DNA of 64,000 nucleotides from Euglena gracilis (GCA_039621445.1 CP154956.1:60769178-60833177); one strand, 5' to 3'. Shown: positions 1-13,825, numbered from the stretch's first letter. Notes: generated by a model from the sequence alone, not told the origin. A program made the numbers and translations.

Positions 1-119
1 CACTCTGATCATGTCCAATAATTTGTTTTAAAAATTAAACACCCGCCTCATCCCCACCCCCACTGGCCTCTGTGTTTCAGGGTCTATTTGCTCCGAAAGT
101 TGGCAGGATGTCGGCCAGG

Positions 120-121
<2 letters not shown>

Positions 122-165
<44 letters not shown>
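122..165. repeat. (ATT)n microsatellite
   Basis: About 15 tandem ATT units. Read as protein they give a run of isoleucines, which is an artefact of the repeat. Confidence 0.95.
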
Positions 166-168
<3 letters not shown>

Positions 169-1799
169 GGCAGTATCCATCCACCCCCCCCCCGCCCCTT
201 GTCCAACACACCGTGCGGTTGACACCGCAACCCTATGGGTGGTGGGTGGGGGGTCAACCACCCCCCCCCCCTGGGGGGTAAGGTGGTAGGACTGACTGAA
301 AATGGACACCCGGTGCCAAAGGCGCTCGAAGTTCTTTGAGTTTTGCCCCAAAATCATTGTTTTTGAGACATTTTTGCCCGAGTGTCCAGAGCCGGGTGGG
401 TAGCTGGGGAGTGGATGACGAGGCTTTAAAACGTCGCTGACTGGTTTTTTGAAGTTGGAAAGTTACCTTGCCCGGGAGTGGGGGAGGGGCCTTCCCGTAT
501 TTCCGGGGGCGCCGATTTTTAGGTCGCAGTTTTTGGTGAATTTTTTCCCTCGCCAAAGGAGTTTTTTTTTTTGAGCGGGTGCCATGGTGGGTTGGGGGGT
601 CGACCCACACCCTCTTCCCACATCCTGGGGGTCCGACCCCCCCCCCCACGGGCCTTCCCATGCAGCCCTGCCACCCCCTGTGTCAATGGCATTTATCCAG
701 AACTCTTCCGGAGGTTTTTCATTGAACTACAGTGGCGTTGACACCCGTGCTCTTGACCCCCCCTGTGTAACAACACATTCCGTGAACATTGGCTTGTCTT
801 GGAGGGAGGTAGTTTTTCCTCAGCCATGAGTTTGGGTATTTTTTTTCTGTAGCCCAAGTTTTCCAGCCTCCGAACTGGACCCCCCAGGGTCCTGGAGGAA
901 CCCCCCACTTGGGATTTGTAGCACCAAATTCGCAATTCGCATTTTTTTTGAAAAAAAGAACTTCATTCTGAGATTTTCTTGGGTCACTAAAGGAAATGCT
1001 TCAATAAAAGGAGAGCGTTTTCGGGGTTTATGTTGGGGGAGCCCCCCCTGGTCTGGACCCCCCCCCCCCACCTGCCAGGGGGTCCGGACCGATTGTGGGA
1101 CCCCCAAAAAGTCAAAAAGTCAGTTTCCCTTCGGCGCTTTGCCGATTTTTTTTGTAATTTTTGACAGATTTTTGCCCTGGGTCAAATATTTTTTTCGGTC
1201 ACCCGGACAGCGCCACTGTTTAGGCTTCGATATAAGGGCAGGTGGGGGGGGTCGGACTCCCCCTCCACCCCTCAGTCCAGGATGGGGGGACACCCCCAGG
1301 GTTTGATATAACAGTATAAGGAGGGTGTACATGGTTTAGGGTGGGGTCCCCCCACCCCCCCCCCCCCGGCCCGCAAGGTTGGGGACCCCCCCCCCACCTG
1401 TCATCGAACCCTGGACACCCCCCATGCTGAACCTGGGGGCAGGGATCTAGGGGAAGGAAGCGCCCTTCATTATTGAGGTAATTGAGGTAGGTGGCAGGAG
1501 GGGTCCAGACCTGAACCTTTTTTCCACTTCCAGGCTTCTTTTTAAGAACCATGGGGAGGGCAGGTACATTATTTTTCAGAACTTTTAGGTTTTTAAAGAC
1601 ATTTTCTTTAAATGTTTTGTTTAGGTTGAAATCAAATCTTCAACATATTTTTTTGAAGTTTTTTAAGGTTTTCAAACATTTTTAAGGCATTTTGGCCAAG
1701 GTTTCAAGGTTTTTTTCAAGGGTTTTAAGGTTTTTTGAAGGCATTTTAATGCCTGGCGGAGGGGGGTGAGGGGCCCGGACCATGCCATTGCGTATGGTG

Positions 1800-2120
1800 T
1801 GTCCGCCCCCCCCCCCCCGGGTGACTGACTGCTTTTTCGAAGTAATTGACTGGTTTTTGGATCCAGACCCCCCGTGGGGGGGGATCGGCCAGGATTGGCT
1901 GAAAGTGGCCACCCGGCGCCAGAAAATTCTTTGCATTTTTGACCACAATCCTTTGATTTTTGGCCATTTTTGGCTGAGTGGCCAAAGTGACCGACCCTCC
2001 CCCCCCCCCGGTGGGGGGGGCAGGAAGTGGGTGACTGGTTTTTGAACAGTGACTGACTGGTTTTTTGAAAGTGAAAGTGACCCCCCCGGGGGGGGGGTTG
2101 GTAAGCAATGGTGTGGTCCA
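1800..2120. repeat. dispersed repeat, 'GTGACTGACTGG' family, copy 1
   Basis: Shares 'GGCCAGGATTGG', 'AAAGTGGCCACCCGGCGCC' and repeated 'GACTGACTGGTTTTT' blocks in the same order with 59870-60200 and, partly, with 25960-26290. It carries poly-C/poly-G blocks and a GGCGCC core like other families in the window. It is probably a non-autonomous mobile element; its ends are not resolved. Confidence 0.6.
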
Positions 2121-2750
2121 GACCCCCCTTGCTCAAGCCCCCTCTACTCAAGGAGGGGGAACACTAAACAGTGACATCATTTTTGCATCAGGCAAAAAGA
2201 TTTCATTCCCCAAAATCAACCCAAATGTCATTTGTCGAAATAGCCAAAAATTTGTCAAAAATCTGTCGAAATTGCCAAAAAAATTTCGATACAAACGCCG
2301 AAAATTGGGGGGAGGTCCCTGGTGCTTTTTTGGGGGTCCAGGGTTCAATGTAAGTTTGCATCTAAGGAAGGGAGCAAAGCGTCCAGGGGGATTCCAGGCC
2401 AATTGTGGGAAAATCCCATTTTTTTTTCAGAAAATGAATGCAAAAATGCTCAATTTATGAAAACCTTTGATGTATCTTTCATCCTGCAAAATACCAGAAA
2501 AAGTCCAACGCGCTCAAAAGTGGAGGGGAAGCATTTTTTTGGACTTCCTGCATACATAAAATTTTTCATCATTTTTGGAACCTGCCAAGGAGGGGGGAGT
2601 GGGGAACCATTTCCAGATCAATTTTTTTCATCAGTTAAGAGAAATGAATTTATTAGAATTATTTTGTTTGCCCAACAAAATCATTGGCAGGTGGGGCAAG
2701 AACACGTCAAAAAACAGAGGCGAGTTGTTCCATCACACCTTCCCGTTCCC

Positions 2751-2767
2751 ATGCTTTTGCCTCGCAG
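2751..2767 (+). promoter_or_regulatory. probable spliced-leader (trans-splice) acceptor of clathrin gene
   Basis: A pyrimidine-rich tract ends in GCAG at 2764-2767. The first ATG downstream (2784) is the clathrin start, leaving a 16-nt leader. Short leaders after trans-splicing are usual in Euglenozoa. The assignment is inferred from position and sequence only. Confidence 0.45.
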
Positions 2768-2783
2768 CTTGCAAGCGCTCGGA

Positions 2784-5700
2784 ATGGCTTCGCCGATTGT
2801 CACCAGCCAAGTCTACAATTTGACGACGGTTGATGGGGGCATCAACCCCGCCTCCATCAATTTCAAGTCCGTCACCATGGAGAGTGACAAGTTCATCTGT
2901 GTCCGGGATCAAACTGGAGGCCAGGGGTTTGCAAGGGTCAGGATGAGGCGACCCCCCCCCCACCAGGCTTTCCTGTGTTTCTGGGGGCGTCGATTTTTTA
3001 GGTCAAAATTTTTATTCCTCGTCGGGGGTCCAACACCCCCCCCCACATCTTCCCGTACAGCCCCTTCCCCCAGGGGGATAGTGCCTGCCTCCATAAGCCA
3101 GGCTCCATATTTGGAGTCCATTTTGGAGTTGATCCAGCCTCAGGTGGGGACACCACCCGCTATCTGCAGGGGGATCCAAACCTTGCCCCCCACCTGTCAC
3201 CCAGACTGACCCCCAGGGATATCCAGACCCCCCAAACGGGTAAATCCTTTCAGCGGGCTTTTTGCGTCGTAAAGGTTCAGCAATCTTGACATATCTCTGC
3301 CCAAAAAGTGCCCAAAAATTGTTTTTGGGTTGATTTTGGAAGTAAATTCTTTTGGCTCGCTTTTAGGCGGGCGTTTGTTTTGGTCAGCCGTGGAAGGGAC
3401 CCAAAAATTTAACCCAGGGGCAAACACACCCTGGGCACCAGCAGCAATATGAGACCACAAAAACTGTTCTGCTCGCATTCCCCAAAATGCTTTATCACAG
3501 ATCTGGGTTTATCCCAGGATCAGCTGAGCCCTGATCAAGACCAGAACAGCATCGTCATCGTGGATTTGGCACAGAAGTCCAATGCCCGCCACAAGATCGC
3601 CGCCGAGTCTGCCATCATGAACCCCATCTCCAAGGTCTTGGCGTTGAAGGCCGGCAGCACCCTCCAGAACAGGCTTCTTTTTGAGGAAGTGCGCACCCCC
3701 CCCCCCGGGGATGGGTGCTATGGGTAGGCAGGGGGGTTGGGCACTTTCGACCGCCCTGGGGCGGTCGGGCTTTGAGGTGGGTAGTGCTACATCACACCCC
3801 CGGTGCCAAAGGCGCCGAAGCCCGGAAATAGCCATTTTCAAGGGAAAATTGGTTGGGTCGGCAGGCACCAGGGGGGGTGTCAGGCTCCAGCCAATTCCAC
3901 AAAAAAGGGCCAGAGGTGGAAAACAGCGCCAGGCCAGAAGAAGGGATAACAGGCACCACACAAACAGCCACAGTGCACACAGAGAGGGGGTGCCTGCTGT
4001 AGGCAGGCACCACATAGCACAAGGCACCCCCCTCCCCCCGCGGGGTTGGTAAAAAAAGAGCCTGCTCCAGATCTTCAACCTTGACCTGAAGGCAAAGATG
4101 AAGTCATACGCCATGCCAGAGCCGGTCATCTACTGGCGCTGGATCTCAGCGCAGACAAACAGATGCATCCTGTCCTGAATGTGAAATCTTCTGCCTCTCT
4201 CACCCAATCAGGGCGGTCTTTAAGGGACAGGAAAGTTTTTTTTATTTCCTTAAGGACCGCCCCCCTTTCGGCCAAAGGGCCGGCCAAGGGCCAGACTGGG
4301 ACTTGAACGGGGGCAAAAATTAACAGTCGAAAAACACAGTTTTTGATGATTTGGGTGGATGGACGATGGTCCAAGGGTGCCAGGAATCAATTTTTTTCCT
4401 GTTCTCGCTGAAAAATGCCAAAACTTCTTGCCCGTTTTCCTGTATATTTTTCACTGAGTGTGCTGGGACAGCGGAAATTTTTTTTATTTGCTTAAGGACC
4501 GCCCTGCACTCAATATGAGGGATTTCGCGACAGTATTTTGCAGCCCCCCCCCCCCGCCTTGGGTTGTTTGTAGCCCATCTCATAGCTCATAGGATGCACC
4601 TGGAGTGGATTGCTTTGGTCACTGCCACAGCCGTGTACCATTGGTCGGTCGACGGCCAGTCCGACCCAAAGAAGATGTTTGACCGGAAGGAGGAGCTGAA
4701 TGAGACACAGATCATACATCTCTCTAAGGTTTTGCGCCCCCCCCCCCCCCCGGGGGCGGCGGCTGCAGCCAGCCCCGATTTGGGCCCAGCCCAGCCGCAG
4801 CAGCCCCCCCCCCCCCAGGGGGGGTGCTGCTAGCCCAGCTAGCCAGCCCCTTTTTTGGGGGTCCAGTCCAAAATTTTTTCGGCGCAAAGCGCCGAAATTT
4901 TTTGAAAAACTGTGTTCAAAAGTGGCCAAAAATGGGGTTTGGAGGGCGTTTGGGGCATTTTGGGGGGGTTTCAGATGCATCATTTTTTTCAAAACTGTGT
5001 TTTGCAGGTCATTTTTGGGCATTTTTCCGATTTCAGTCCAGCTCGCCCCGGTTCGGGTCCAGCCGGGGTCCAGCCCCCCCCCCCCCCCCCGGGGGGGGGG
5101 GGCGGGCTAGCCAGCCCAAATTTCTAGCCAGCCCAAATTTCTAGCCCTAGCCCAGCACCCCCCCCCCGGGTCCTTAAAGAGATGTATGACACAGATCCTG
5201 AGCTACAAGGCAGATGAGCATGAGTCGTGGTTGTTGCTTATTGGTGTGAAGAAGCAGGCCGATGGCACCTTGCACTCAGGGCCGTGAAACCAAGCAAAGC
5301 CCGAAAACTCCAAAATTGGAAACTGGGTTCTCCCCCAGGGGGGCATGCAGTTTTTTTTGAATTTGAATCTTTATCCCGCCACCAGGCACCTGCGGCCGAC
5401 CAGGGCAGACCAGGCACGACCGGGGCCGACTATGATTTTCAAGGACCCCCATAGGTGGGGGTTCTGAACAGGGCCGTTTTTGGCCACTTTTGCCCACTTT
5501 TGGCATTGTACCCCCACTTTGGGCATGCACCACGTTTGATTGCTTTTTAACCACTTTTGAGCGTTTGGTCGGTTGCTTTTTTCCCCACTTTTGAGCTTTT
5601 GATTTCCTTTTGGTCACTTTTGGTCAACGTTGATTGCTTTTGGTCACTTTTAAGCTTCTTTGCGACTTTTTGGTCACTTTTGCCCATCTTTTGCCCACTT

Positions 5701-8700
5701 GAGGCTGCTTCTTCTGCTTTTTGGCACTTTTGCCCATTTGAGGCTGTTGTTGCTGCTCTTCGGCCACCTTTGGCCACTTTTTGCCCACTTGAGGCTGCTT
5801 CTGCTGCTGTATGGCCACTTTTGATAACTTTTGACAACTTGAAGCTGTTTCGGTTTTCTGTTTCTGGTGCTTTGGGTCACTTTTGCCTGCTTTTTGGTCA
5901 TGTTTGGCCACTTCCTTCTTCTCCTCTTGATTTGCATCTTCCTTGATCCTGCGGAATTGGACCAAAACGGGCAAAATTAGCAAAAAAGTGGCCAAAGGTG
6001 GGCAAAAGTGGGGGAGGGAATGGGCAATGGTGGCAAAAATGGCCAAAAAAAAACCGCAGGGTGGGGAAGACGTTGTCCACCGTTTGCCATGGGCATAAGC
6101 AGCCGACAAAGGCAAAGTCGAAAAGTGGCCAAAAGAGGCCAAATGTGAGCAAAAATTGGCGAAAATTGCCAAAGGTGGGGGAAAGTGGCCAAAAAGCGCA
6201 TTGTATGGTTGGGGAAATGGTTATTTTTTGTTGGCACACCACCCACCTATGGTGGATAGTGGCCTTGTATCGGCAACCCCCCCCCAGGAAGTGGGCATGC
6301 CTGAGAATCTGCCCTGCCCAACTGAGATATGTCAGACACCCCAGTGCCAGTCACCAGAGTCGACCTCCAGGCAACAATTGTGCCAGTTGGGCAGAAAGTT
6401 GCCCACGGCCCTGCCACCAGGGGTTGATGCAGTTGTACTCCGTGGACAAGAACGCCAGCCGCGTCATCGAGGGCCACGCCGCTTGCTTCATCAACTTTGC
6501 GCCGCCCGGCCAGCCCCAGTGCTGCCTGATGGCCGTCGCCTCCAACTCCGCCGCTGGGGGGAAGATGTTCGTCATGGAGGTGCCCACCGCCTCTAAGGCC
6601 GCCACCACGTTCGAAAGGAAGGTGGCCAGTGTGGGGTTCTCCTCCCCGTCGGATTTCCCCGTGTCTCTGACGGCCAGCAAGAAGTACGGCCTGTTGTATA
6701 TGGTCACCCGGTCCGGGTACCTGTACCTCTTTGACCTGCCTACGGTCACACTGCTGCATTCCGAGGCTGTGACTCAGAACCAGGCCAGAATCCAACATAC
6801 CCCCCCCCCCCGGTAAACTGTGATGCCCAAGAACCTGTCAGGGCCCCGCCCGGGAAACTGTCAGGGTCCTTGGCACCAGCCAACCTGTGTGATGGGAAGT
6901 TGTCACGGTCCCCGTTGCTGCCAACCTGTCAGGTGACAGTTTTCTGGGGGAAGGGGTGGGTTGAAACTGCAGGTCTTGAAGTTTACGCGATTGATGTTGT
7001 GTGACGCAGACTGTTCATGCATCAAAAACGTATTGGTGGTCTTTTCACACCTGACCTCTCACAGGCATTGATTATCCTCATATCTTATGTGGATTATTGT
7101 CAACCCTGCACCCTTTCCCAGAATGGAAGTGAGTGATTGATGACGTTCTTTTGTTGTTGAAAGTATTTTAAAGCAAATAGATCCCTCCGCTGAAAAGAAT
7201 TGCGGCTCTTAAAGAATGGAAATAAAGGTGGACATCTTTCAGTTTTTCTGGCCTGTGCCAGACCCCATTTTTGCAACAGCAGATGAGGAGAGGACAAGCG
7301 GGCTGCTTGGCGTCAATACCCGAGGGCTTGTTCTGGGTAGTGCTTCTTCTCATGCGTGCACCACTTTTGAACCAGGAACCAACCCCCCTGGGAAGTTGTC
7401 TTTTAAGGGAAAGTGTCCTCTGTCCTCCACCAGGGGGAAACCATAGCCGACCTCTCCTTAGTGTGCATCAGCAAAAAAAAATTTTGTTTTATTGGTGTGT
7501 ATTGGCAATAAAATATTGGCATAAAAAAATTGTGTATCGATTTGTATCGGCAAATTTTCGATTATTTTTCTCAATCCAAAAAATTGATTGTCGCGATTCA
7601 ACACCAAATAAATTTTCATATTCTTACGGTTGATGATATGGCTTGTATGGGAATCCCCCCGGGTGCTGGACGATGCCAAAAACAAATTGAAGGAGTAAGG
7701 TTATTGTGCATCTCCAAAAATAAGACCCCCCAAAATAAGCCCAAAATATGACCCCTCCAGGCTGATCGAGCAAATGAAAAAAATAAGACCCCCCCCCCCC
7801 CTGACGGCGCGAAGTGGGATTGGTGAAAATTTTCCCTGAAAAACGCCAAAAACCCCAATTTCACACAAAAATGATGAAATCTTCCGCATTTTCGAAGTGC
7901 CAAAAACATGGGTATTGTCAACTCATACCAATTTACACATGGCGCAAAGTGCCGAAGCAAAAATTTCAATGTTTTGGGGAGCCTGAAAAGTAATGTTTTT
8001 TTTTGGGCCTGGGTTGGTCAAGAAATCATCCAAAACCAAGTACCCCCCAAAATAAGACCCTCCCCCCCTGCAGGTTTCCAGCAACGGACGCGAAAATAAT
8101 CATCTGATCAATTGGTGACTTTTCCCCATGTGCCGCGACACAAAAATCTTTTCAGGAGTTGAATTTTTTTTGTATCAATGCATATCAGCCAAAAAAAAAT
8201 TGTGTATCGGTGTGTTTCGGCAATTTTTTTGTGTATCAGTGTGTATCAGAAAAAAATGATTTGTGTGTCGGTGTGCATTGCCGATGCTCACCAAGGAGAG
8301 GTCTGAACCGTAGGTTGAGCTCGAATATTGAAGCTTGATCCTCATCGAACGTTTTTGAGCCCCTCTCCTACGGAGCCTCCTCCTACTGCAACCTTGTCAT
8401 CCTCTACCCTCTTTTCATTAACCTGTCCTTTCAGGAGCCTGGCTTCTCCCCCCAACCTGTCACCCAGTACTTTTGTTTGCATTTTCTCACATTTTCAGTC
8501 TTTTCAATTTCTCAAAGTGTTTCGATGAAAAACTTTATTTCCCAAATTGGAAAAAATGCCAACATTTTCAAGCTGATCACAAATATGTGAAATATTTAAT
8601 TTTGTGTCGGTGGGAGGCAAAAAAGGTAAGTTTTTCCCTCTGCCCCCCCCCGGAAATTCCGTCTTTTTGTCCCTGCCGACCTGTCCTCATAGAGGCCTGC

Positions 8701-11700
8701 CTTCCACCTTCTGCATCTCTATTTGCCGCAAATTTTCAGTGTGGCAGCTCATCTGGCAGCTGCATCCCATGAATGAACAGAAGCCTACCGCTGAGCATTG
8801 CCGTCAACCCCCAGACCGTGGTCAAGTACGTCCAGCAGACCTGCGGCAACTACGACGTGGCCCTGCGCATCGCCGCCAGCGGCAACCTCGGCGGGGCCGA
8901 CGACCTGTTCATGGCCAAGTTCAACAACTACCTCAACGAGATGAACATCCAGGAGGCGGTGAAGCTGGTGGCCGAGGCCCCCCACGGGCTGTTGCGCACC
9001 CGGGAGACCATCCAGCGCTTCCAGGCCATCCCGCAGCTTCCGGGGCAACAGCCGGCCCTGTCGGTGTACTTCAAGCACCTGCTGGACCACGGCAAGCTGA
9101 ACACCTTCGAGGCAGTCGAGCTGGCCCGCATTGTGCTCCAGAAAGCTGGAGGTGCACTGCCAGGACAGGGCGATAAAACAGGGGCAGGGAGATATTCCGG
9201 TCCGGAATAAACCGGAATAAACCGGAATAGCGAAAACCGGAATAAACCGGAATAAACCGGAATAACCGGAATAAAAGTGCCAGCCAATGGTATGAAAATT
9301 CTGCAAGACACAAAGGCAATGAAGGTGAAGTTTGATGTATTTGCATGTTTTTCTCAGTCAATCTCATTTTTTTTCATCTCAAAAATTGTCCGGCTTCTTC
9401 CCAAAAATTGCTTGTTCCAACGTGCGAGCAACTGAAGGAAACCTCATAAATACTGCACTTGCTATGCAGCGTACCAGTGTAAAAAAAAATAAAGTCACAA
9501 CAGATGTTTTAATTGAATAAAGTGTCATTGACCATTTTCACGAGTTCTTTGTGCTCAACCCCACGGGCCCCTTTGTACTCCATGAAAACGCACTCCACCA
9601 CGTACCGTTTTTCTCCTCATCCAACTGTGATTTAGCACACTTCATTGCCAACGGCGTCCAGCCACCCATCAAACATCATGTACAGCAAACAACCGTTTTC
9701 TGCCGCCTTAAAAGCTTGCTTGATGGCCCGGACATGCTTGTTCAACAATTTTATCAAATTTGTCCTGACCAAATCGAACAAAGGGCACAGAAAAACCTGA
9801 GTGTTCCGTGCACATCACTGATCCATTTTGTCCAATGGGATCCATGCCAGGCTTGTGCTTAGTCGGGTGCCTACCCCACGGGGGGGGGGTGCTAGGGGCA
9901 GGCACTCCATAGCACCCGATCGACCCCCCCGGGGGGGGGGTAGGGTTTTGGGGGTGCCTGCGCCTGCCCCTAGCAGGCACCCGGCGCCTTCGGCGCCGGG
10001 GGCCCGGAAAAGGCCATTTTCATTCAGTGCAGCCACACAAGCAGTTATAAAATCCAAACAAAAAAATGCATTCAACCATGAGGGAAACGGGCAAAATGAA
10101 GGCGGGCTCCTGGTATCGAATGCCAATTGTGCTATAACTGCGTTCTTTGTTGCTCTTGTGATTTTGAAATTTCATGCTTCACTTCTGAAGTATGAGAAGT
10201 GAAGCAAGTGAACACGCCAAATACTTTGGTGCCCGACTGGACGTTAGATCAATCAAACTGGGTTCACAGAAGGTTTCACGCCTTTATGTTTGGCAGAAGC
10301 CACATGCATCGTGCCAAAAACCGCAAAAAGTACACCACATGTTGTCAGATCCTTCACGAACACAAGACACTCCCTTGGGAAAACCCTGAATGTGCCTGCA
10401 AGCAGTCATTGCATTTGCACATTTGGCCTGATTCACCTATCCTTTGGAAGATCTTGTCTTCTTCATTGGTGGTCCACCCTCTTCATCCGATCTATCAGAA
10501 AAAGAAAGGTCTCAAGAGAAACCTCATCCACTTATTTTTCCCGAAAAGGCGGGGGTCTGTTGTGGTGCGCAGACCAGCATCACCAAGTGCAAAGTGACCA
10601 CTTGGCGGGGTGGGGCAGCCAAGGAATGCATCTCTATTCCTGAAGCCTGGGTGAGTGCCTTGCCCAATTGTACTTCAAAAAATCCTAAGTCCATTCAGAC
10701 AGACATTGACCGGAATAAACCGGAATAAATTCCGGAATAAACCGGAATAACCCGGAATAAACCGGAATAAAACACCGGAATAAAATTTTCGGCCGACCGG
10801 AATATCTCCTTGCCCCTGGATAAAAGGAGAAGGCCATTTTATAAGAAGGCCGTCTGTTTTATTTTATATTCCTGTGGCACTTTCAAAACTTCTTTTTGAG
10901 CGATTTGAACACAGTTGCGTCGACCCCCCACCTCCCGACCCACCTAAAATTGACCTAAAATTGGAGCCCCCAGAAATGGGGGAAGGGGTGGGGTGGGTGT
11001 TCAGACCCCCCCCACCAGGACGGGGTTGACTCCCCCACCAAACATAGGGTTTCGGGCCACCATTGCCTCCTTGCTAAACACATCAGACCCAAAAGAGCCA
11101 TAACTTTCCATTAATTGGATTGTGTGTTGGTCTGTTGATGTGAGTTTGGCAGAGCGGGGATGCCGACCCTTCACCACCTCCTGGGTGGGGAGCCTTCTCG
11201 TGCAACCGTGGACGGGAGGGATCCTCTTAACTCCCTTGATAGTGATAGGGTCAAAGGGGGCCGACCTGCCCTGCACCTAGTACATTCAGAAACTCATTGG
11301 GGAGGAGAAGTTGGAGGAAAGTGAGGAGTTGGGTGATGTCTTGCAGCCAGAGTTCTTTTGGCGTCCCAGCTCCGCATTTTAAAACACAGAGGATTGTCGC
11401 GAATGTCAATGACAGGACTCCCCAAATTGATTGGTTCCTTGTTGGATTTTCAGCAATTTGCAATTTTGCAGACGTCCAATTGTAGATTTAGATTCTTGGT
11501 TTGATTCCCATGTTCCTGTGTTGACAGTGGTAACTTCCAAGCAGGAATTAATGCAGACTCAAAATGCTGCAAATTCACCCACTGCGGCTGTTGTTGCGTT
11601 TCGAGCACAGTCCTCAGATGTTGCGTCGACAAAAAGAAAGGAACTCTGCCTCCAGCCTCATGACCCGGACCTGGCACTGAAGATCTATTTCAAGGGCGGG

Positions 11701-13825
11701 GCCCACCTCAAGGTCATCCACACCCTGGTGCAGCGCGGCGACTTCGCCAAGATCATGACCAGGGGTTTTTTTTAGTCTTGGCAGCCAGGGGGTGGGCGGG
11801 TTGGTGCCGACCCCCCCCCCGGTCTTAAAGAACCCCTGATCATGGCCTACTGCAAGAAGGTGAACTACACCCCAGACTGGCCCCACCTGCTCTCCGGGGT
11901 GCTGAACCTGAACCCGGACGGCGCCGTGCAGCTTGCAGTGTCACTGAACGAATTGGACCCTCCGCCAGTGCTGCCCAACCAGGTGGTCGAGATGTTTGTC
12001 TCCCGCAACATGATCAAGCAAGTGACGGCGTACCTCCTTGTCCAGGTTTCTATGGAATTCAGGGTCATCTCTTTGAAGCCCCGTCCCCTTGTCTTCCCAA
12101 AAGACCATTCTAAAACAGCAAACATGTTGAATTCTTTGTTGTATGTGTCTGTTCCATTCCCTGCAAGGCATTTTTGCAGTCTTTTGAAATCTAGCACAGT
12201 ACACCACACATTTTTTTTTGAGTTTGTACAGTGGAAGATTTTGGTCAGTTGGGGCTCAAACGTTGTCTTGCAACATGAACAGACTCCACATGGCACATGG
12301 GTTTCCCCACACAGCTCATCAGAAGAAGTCTGCCTTGGATGTGCTGAAGAATGACAAGCCCGAGGAGGCAAATCTGCAGACCCGCCTGTTGGAGATCAAC
12401 CTGATGTACTCCCCGCCTCAGGTGGCTGAGGGCATCTTCCAGAATGTGTCCAGTGGCAACCTCCACCTCTCCCACTATGGACAGGCCTCCTGGCACCTCC
12501 CCCTTGTCCAAGGCACAGTGTTCTATTCTCATTTTCCCCTGGCTATGCCAGTTACCAGTTCTCCGCTTTAACCCAAAACCCACCCCACTTCACCCCACTC
12601 ATTCATTTTCCTTTTCTTTTTTCTTTTTGGGAAATGGATTCCCAAAGAGGGAAATGTGTGTGGGGGGATTATTAACTTATTATCTATCAAAGTACATTGC
12701 ACAATAAAATAAGAAGGTGAAAATTTTATCCAGTCCTCCAGAAGAACACTGTAGTGTACATACTTTTTTTTTAGCGTTGCCCCCCCCCCCACACTTGCAG
12801 ACAACAATCACCCCCCCCCCCCGCCTCCTTTGACCCGGAGCCCTGCTGGCTGATGCCATGAAGATCGCCCAGCTCTGCGAGAAGGCACAGTTGTACCAGC
12901 GGGCGCTGGAGAACTACATCAAAGTGGCACAGACCACGGACGCCAACGCCATCAACCACGTGAAGCGGGTCATCATCAACACCCACGCCATCAACCCGGA
13001 GTGGCTCATCGAGTTCTTCGGGGAGCTGTCGAAGGAGGACAGCCTGGACTGCCTGCGGGAACTGCTGACCCACGGCCAGGGGCGACAGGTCGGTGGCAGG
13101 AAGGAATGAGGAAGGGGGTACAGTGTGTTGATCAGGCTTGTGCTCAGTTGGCTGCCTACCCCACGGGGGGGGGGGGGGTGCTAGGGGCAGGCACCTATAG
13201 CACCCCTACATATATATAGGGTTGGGGGTGGCATCCCCCTCCCCGGCGTCAAAGGCACCGGGGGTCCGGAAAAGGGCCATTTTCAATGAAAATTATCCCC
13301 CCGGACCCCCCCCCAGGGGGTGTGCCTGCTAGGGGCAAGCACCCTATAGCACCCCCCTCCCCCTGATCGGTAAGCACAAGCCTGGTGTTGATGCCAAGCC
13401 TCACGTCTTATGGTAAAGACAAGCCCTCCAACGTGAACACACCCCCAATGTCCTGGGTACCTGCTGAAGGGAACCCCAGAGCAAAAGGTTTCCATTCCCT
13501 CCCATGTTGACAAAAAGAACGGGATAGGTCAGTGCCAGAGATTTCTCTTTTGCCCCTGCAGACGACGTTCGCCGCAATTTCAAGGTCTGTGTGCAGGTGG
13601 CACAGAAGTACTCGGATGAGCTGGGGCCGACCCACCTCATTGAGATCTTTTTGTCCTTCAAGTCGTACATCCAGGGAAGAGTGGGAGAGGTGTGTATTGT
13701 GCCAATTGACTGATTCCACCTTTGGAGGCTCATACCAGCAATTTCATCCAATGCATGAATTGGGGACAACACCCACTCACACCCACACCCACCCACCCAC
13801 CCACCCACCCACCCACCCCCCCACC

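Larger units (their letters stand above)
1..2766. other. 5' intergenic region, repeats only
   Basis: No credible gene is visible. The stretch is a patchwork of repeats with long C and G runs and contains an (ATT)n microsatellite (122-165). A unit at about 660-810 recurs at about 22260-22440 and 28840-28990. A unit at about 1130-1560 shares its 'GATATAAGGGCAGGTGGG' stretch with 17140-17160. A unit at about 1800-2120 recurs at about 25960-26290 and 59870-60200. Open frames here run through homopolymer tracts and look non-coding. A promoter for the clathrin gene cannot be recognised. Confidence 0.6.
9179..10818. mobile_element. nested element with 24-bp inverted ends and CCGGAATAAA arrays
   Basis: Ends read CAGGGGCAGGGAGATATTCC at the left, and the same with one change when read inward from 10818; the match covers 24 bp. 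The 7-bp flanks GATAAAA (9172-9178 and 10819-10825) look like a target-site duplication. Subterminal arrays of CCGGAATAAA lie at about 9194-9275 and 10705-10790. Internal frames (for example 9551-9862, 10199-10597) match nothing I recognise. A truncated copy of the 'CAGGCTTGTGCTTAG' element begins at 9848. Confidence 0.85.
9158..11278 (+). mobile_element. nonconventional intron 8 (clathrin), carries nested insertion
   Basis: CAG at 9161-9163 and CTG at 11271-11273. Outer inverted ends are CAGGACAGGGC and GCCCTG with imperfect extension. Splicing gives [20 protein letters not shown]. It is the longest clathrin intron because a 1.6-kb element (9179-10818) sits just inside its left end. Confidence 0.83.

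Noticed and set aside
72-281. Open frame with a long isoleucine run
   Set aside because: It is the translation of the (ATT)n microsatellite followed by poly-C; no coding character.
4510-5022. 170-codon reverse-strand frame partly conserved with a frame at 35403-35645
   Set aside because: The similarity is explained by two copies of one mobile element (clathrin intron 4 and 35220-35656). The frame crosses poly-G and poly-C runs and the element ends.
5624-6172. Long lysine/glutamine-rich reverse frame in intron 5
   Set aside because: It lies in a degenerate minisatellite inside a clathrin intron; overlapping frames on both strands are equally open.
9848-10020. Complete MITE copy inside the nested element
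   Set aside because: Only the left end and centre of the CAGGCTTGTGCTTAG family are present; the right end is missing, so it is listed as truncated.
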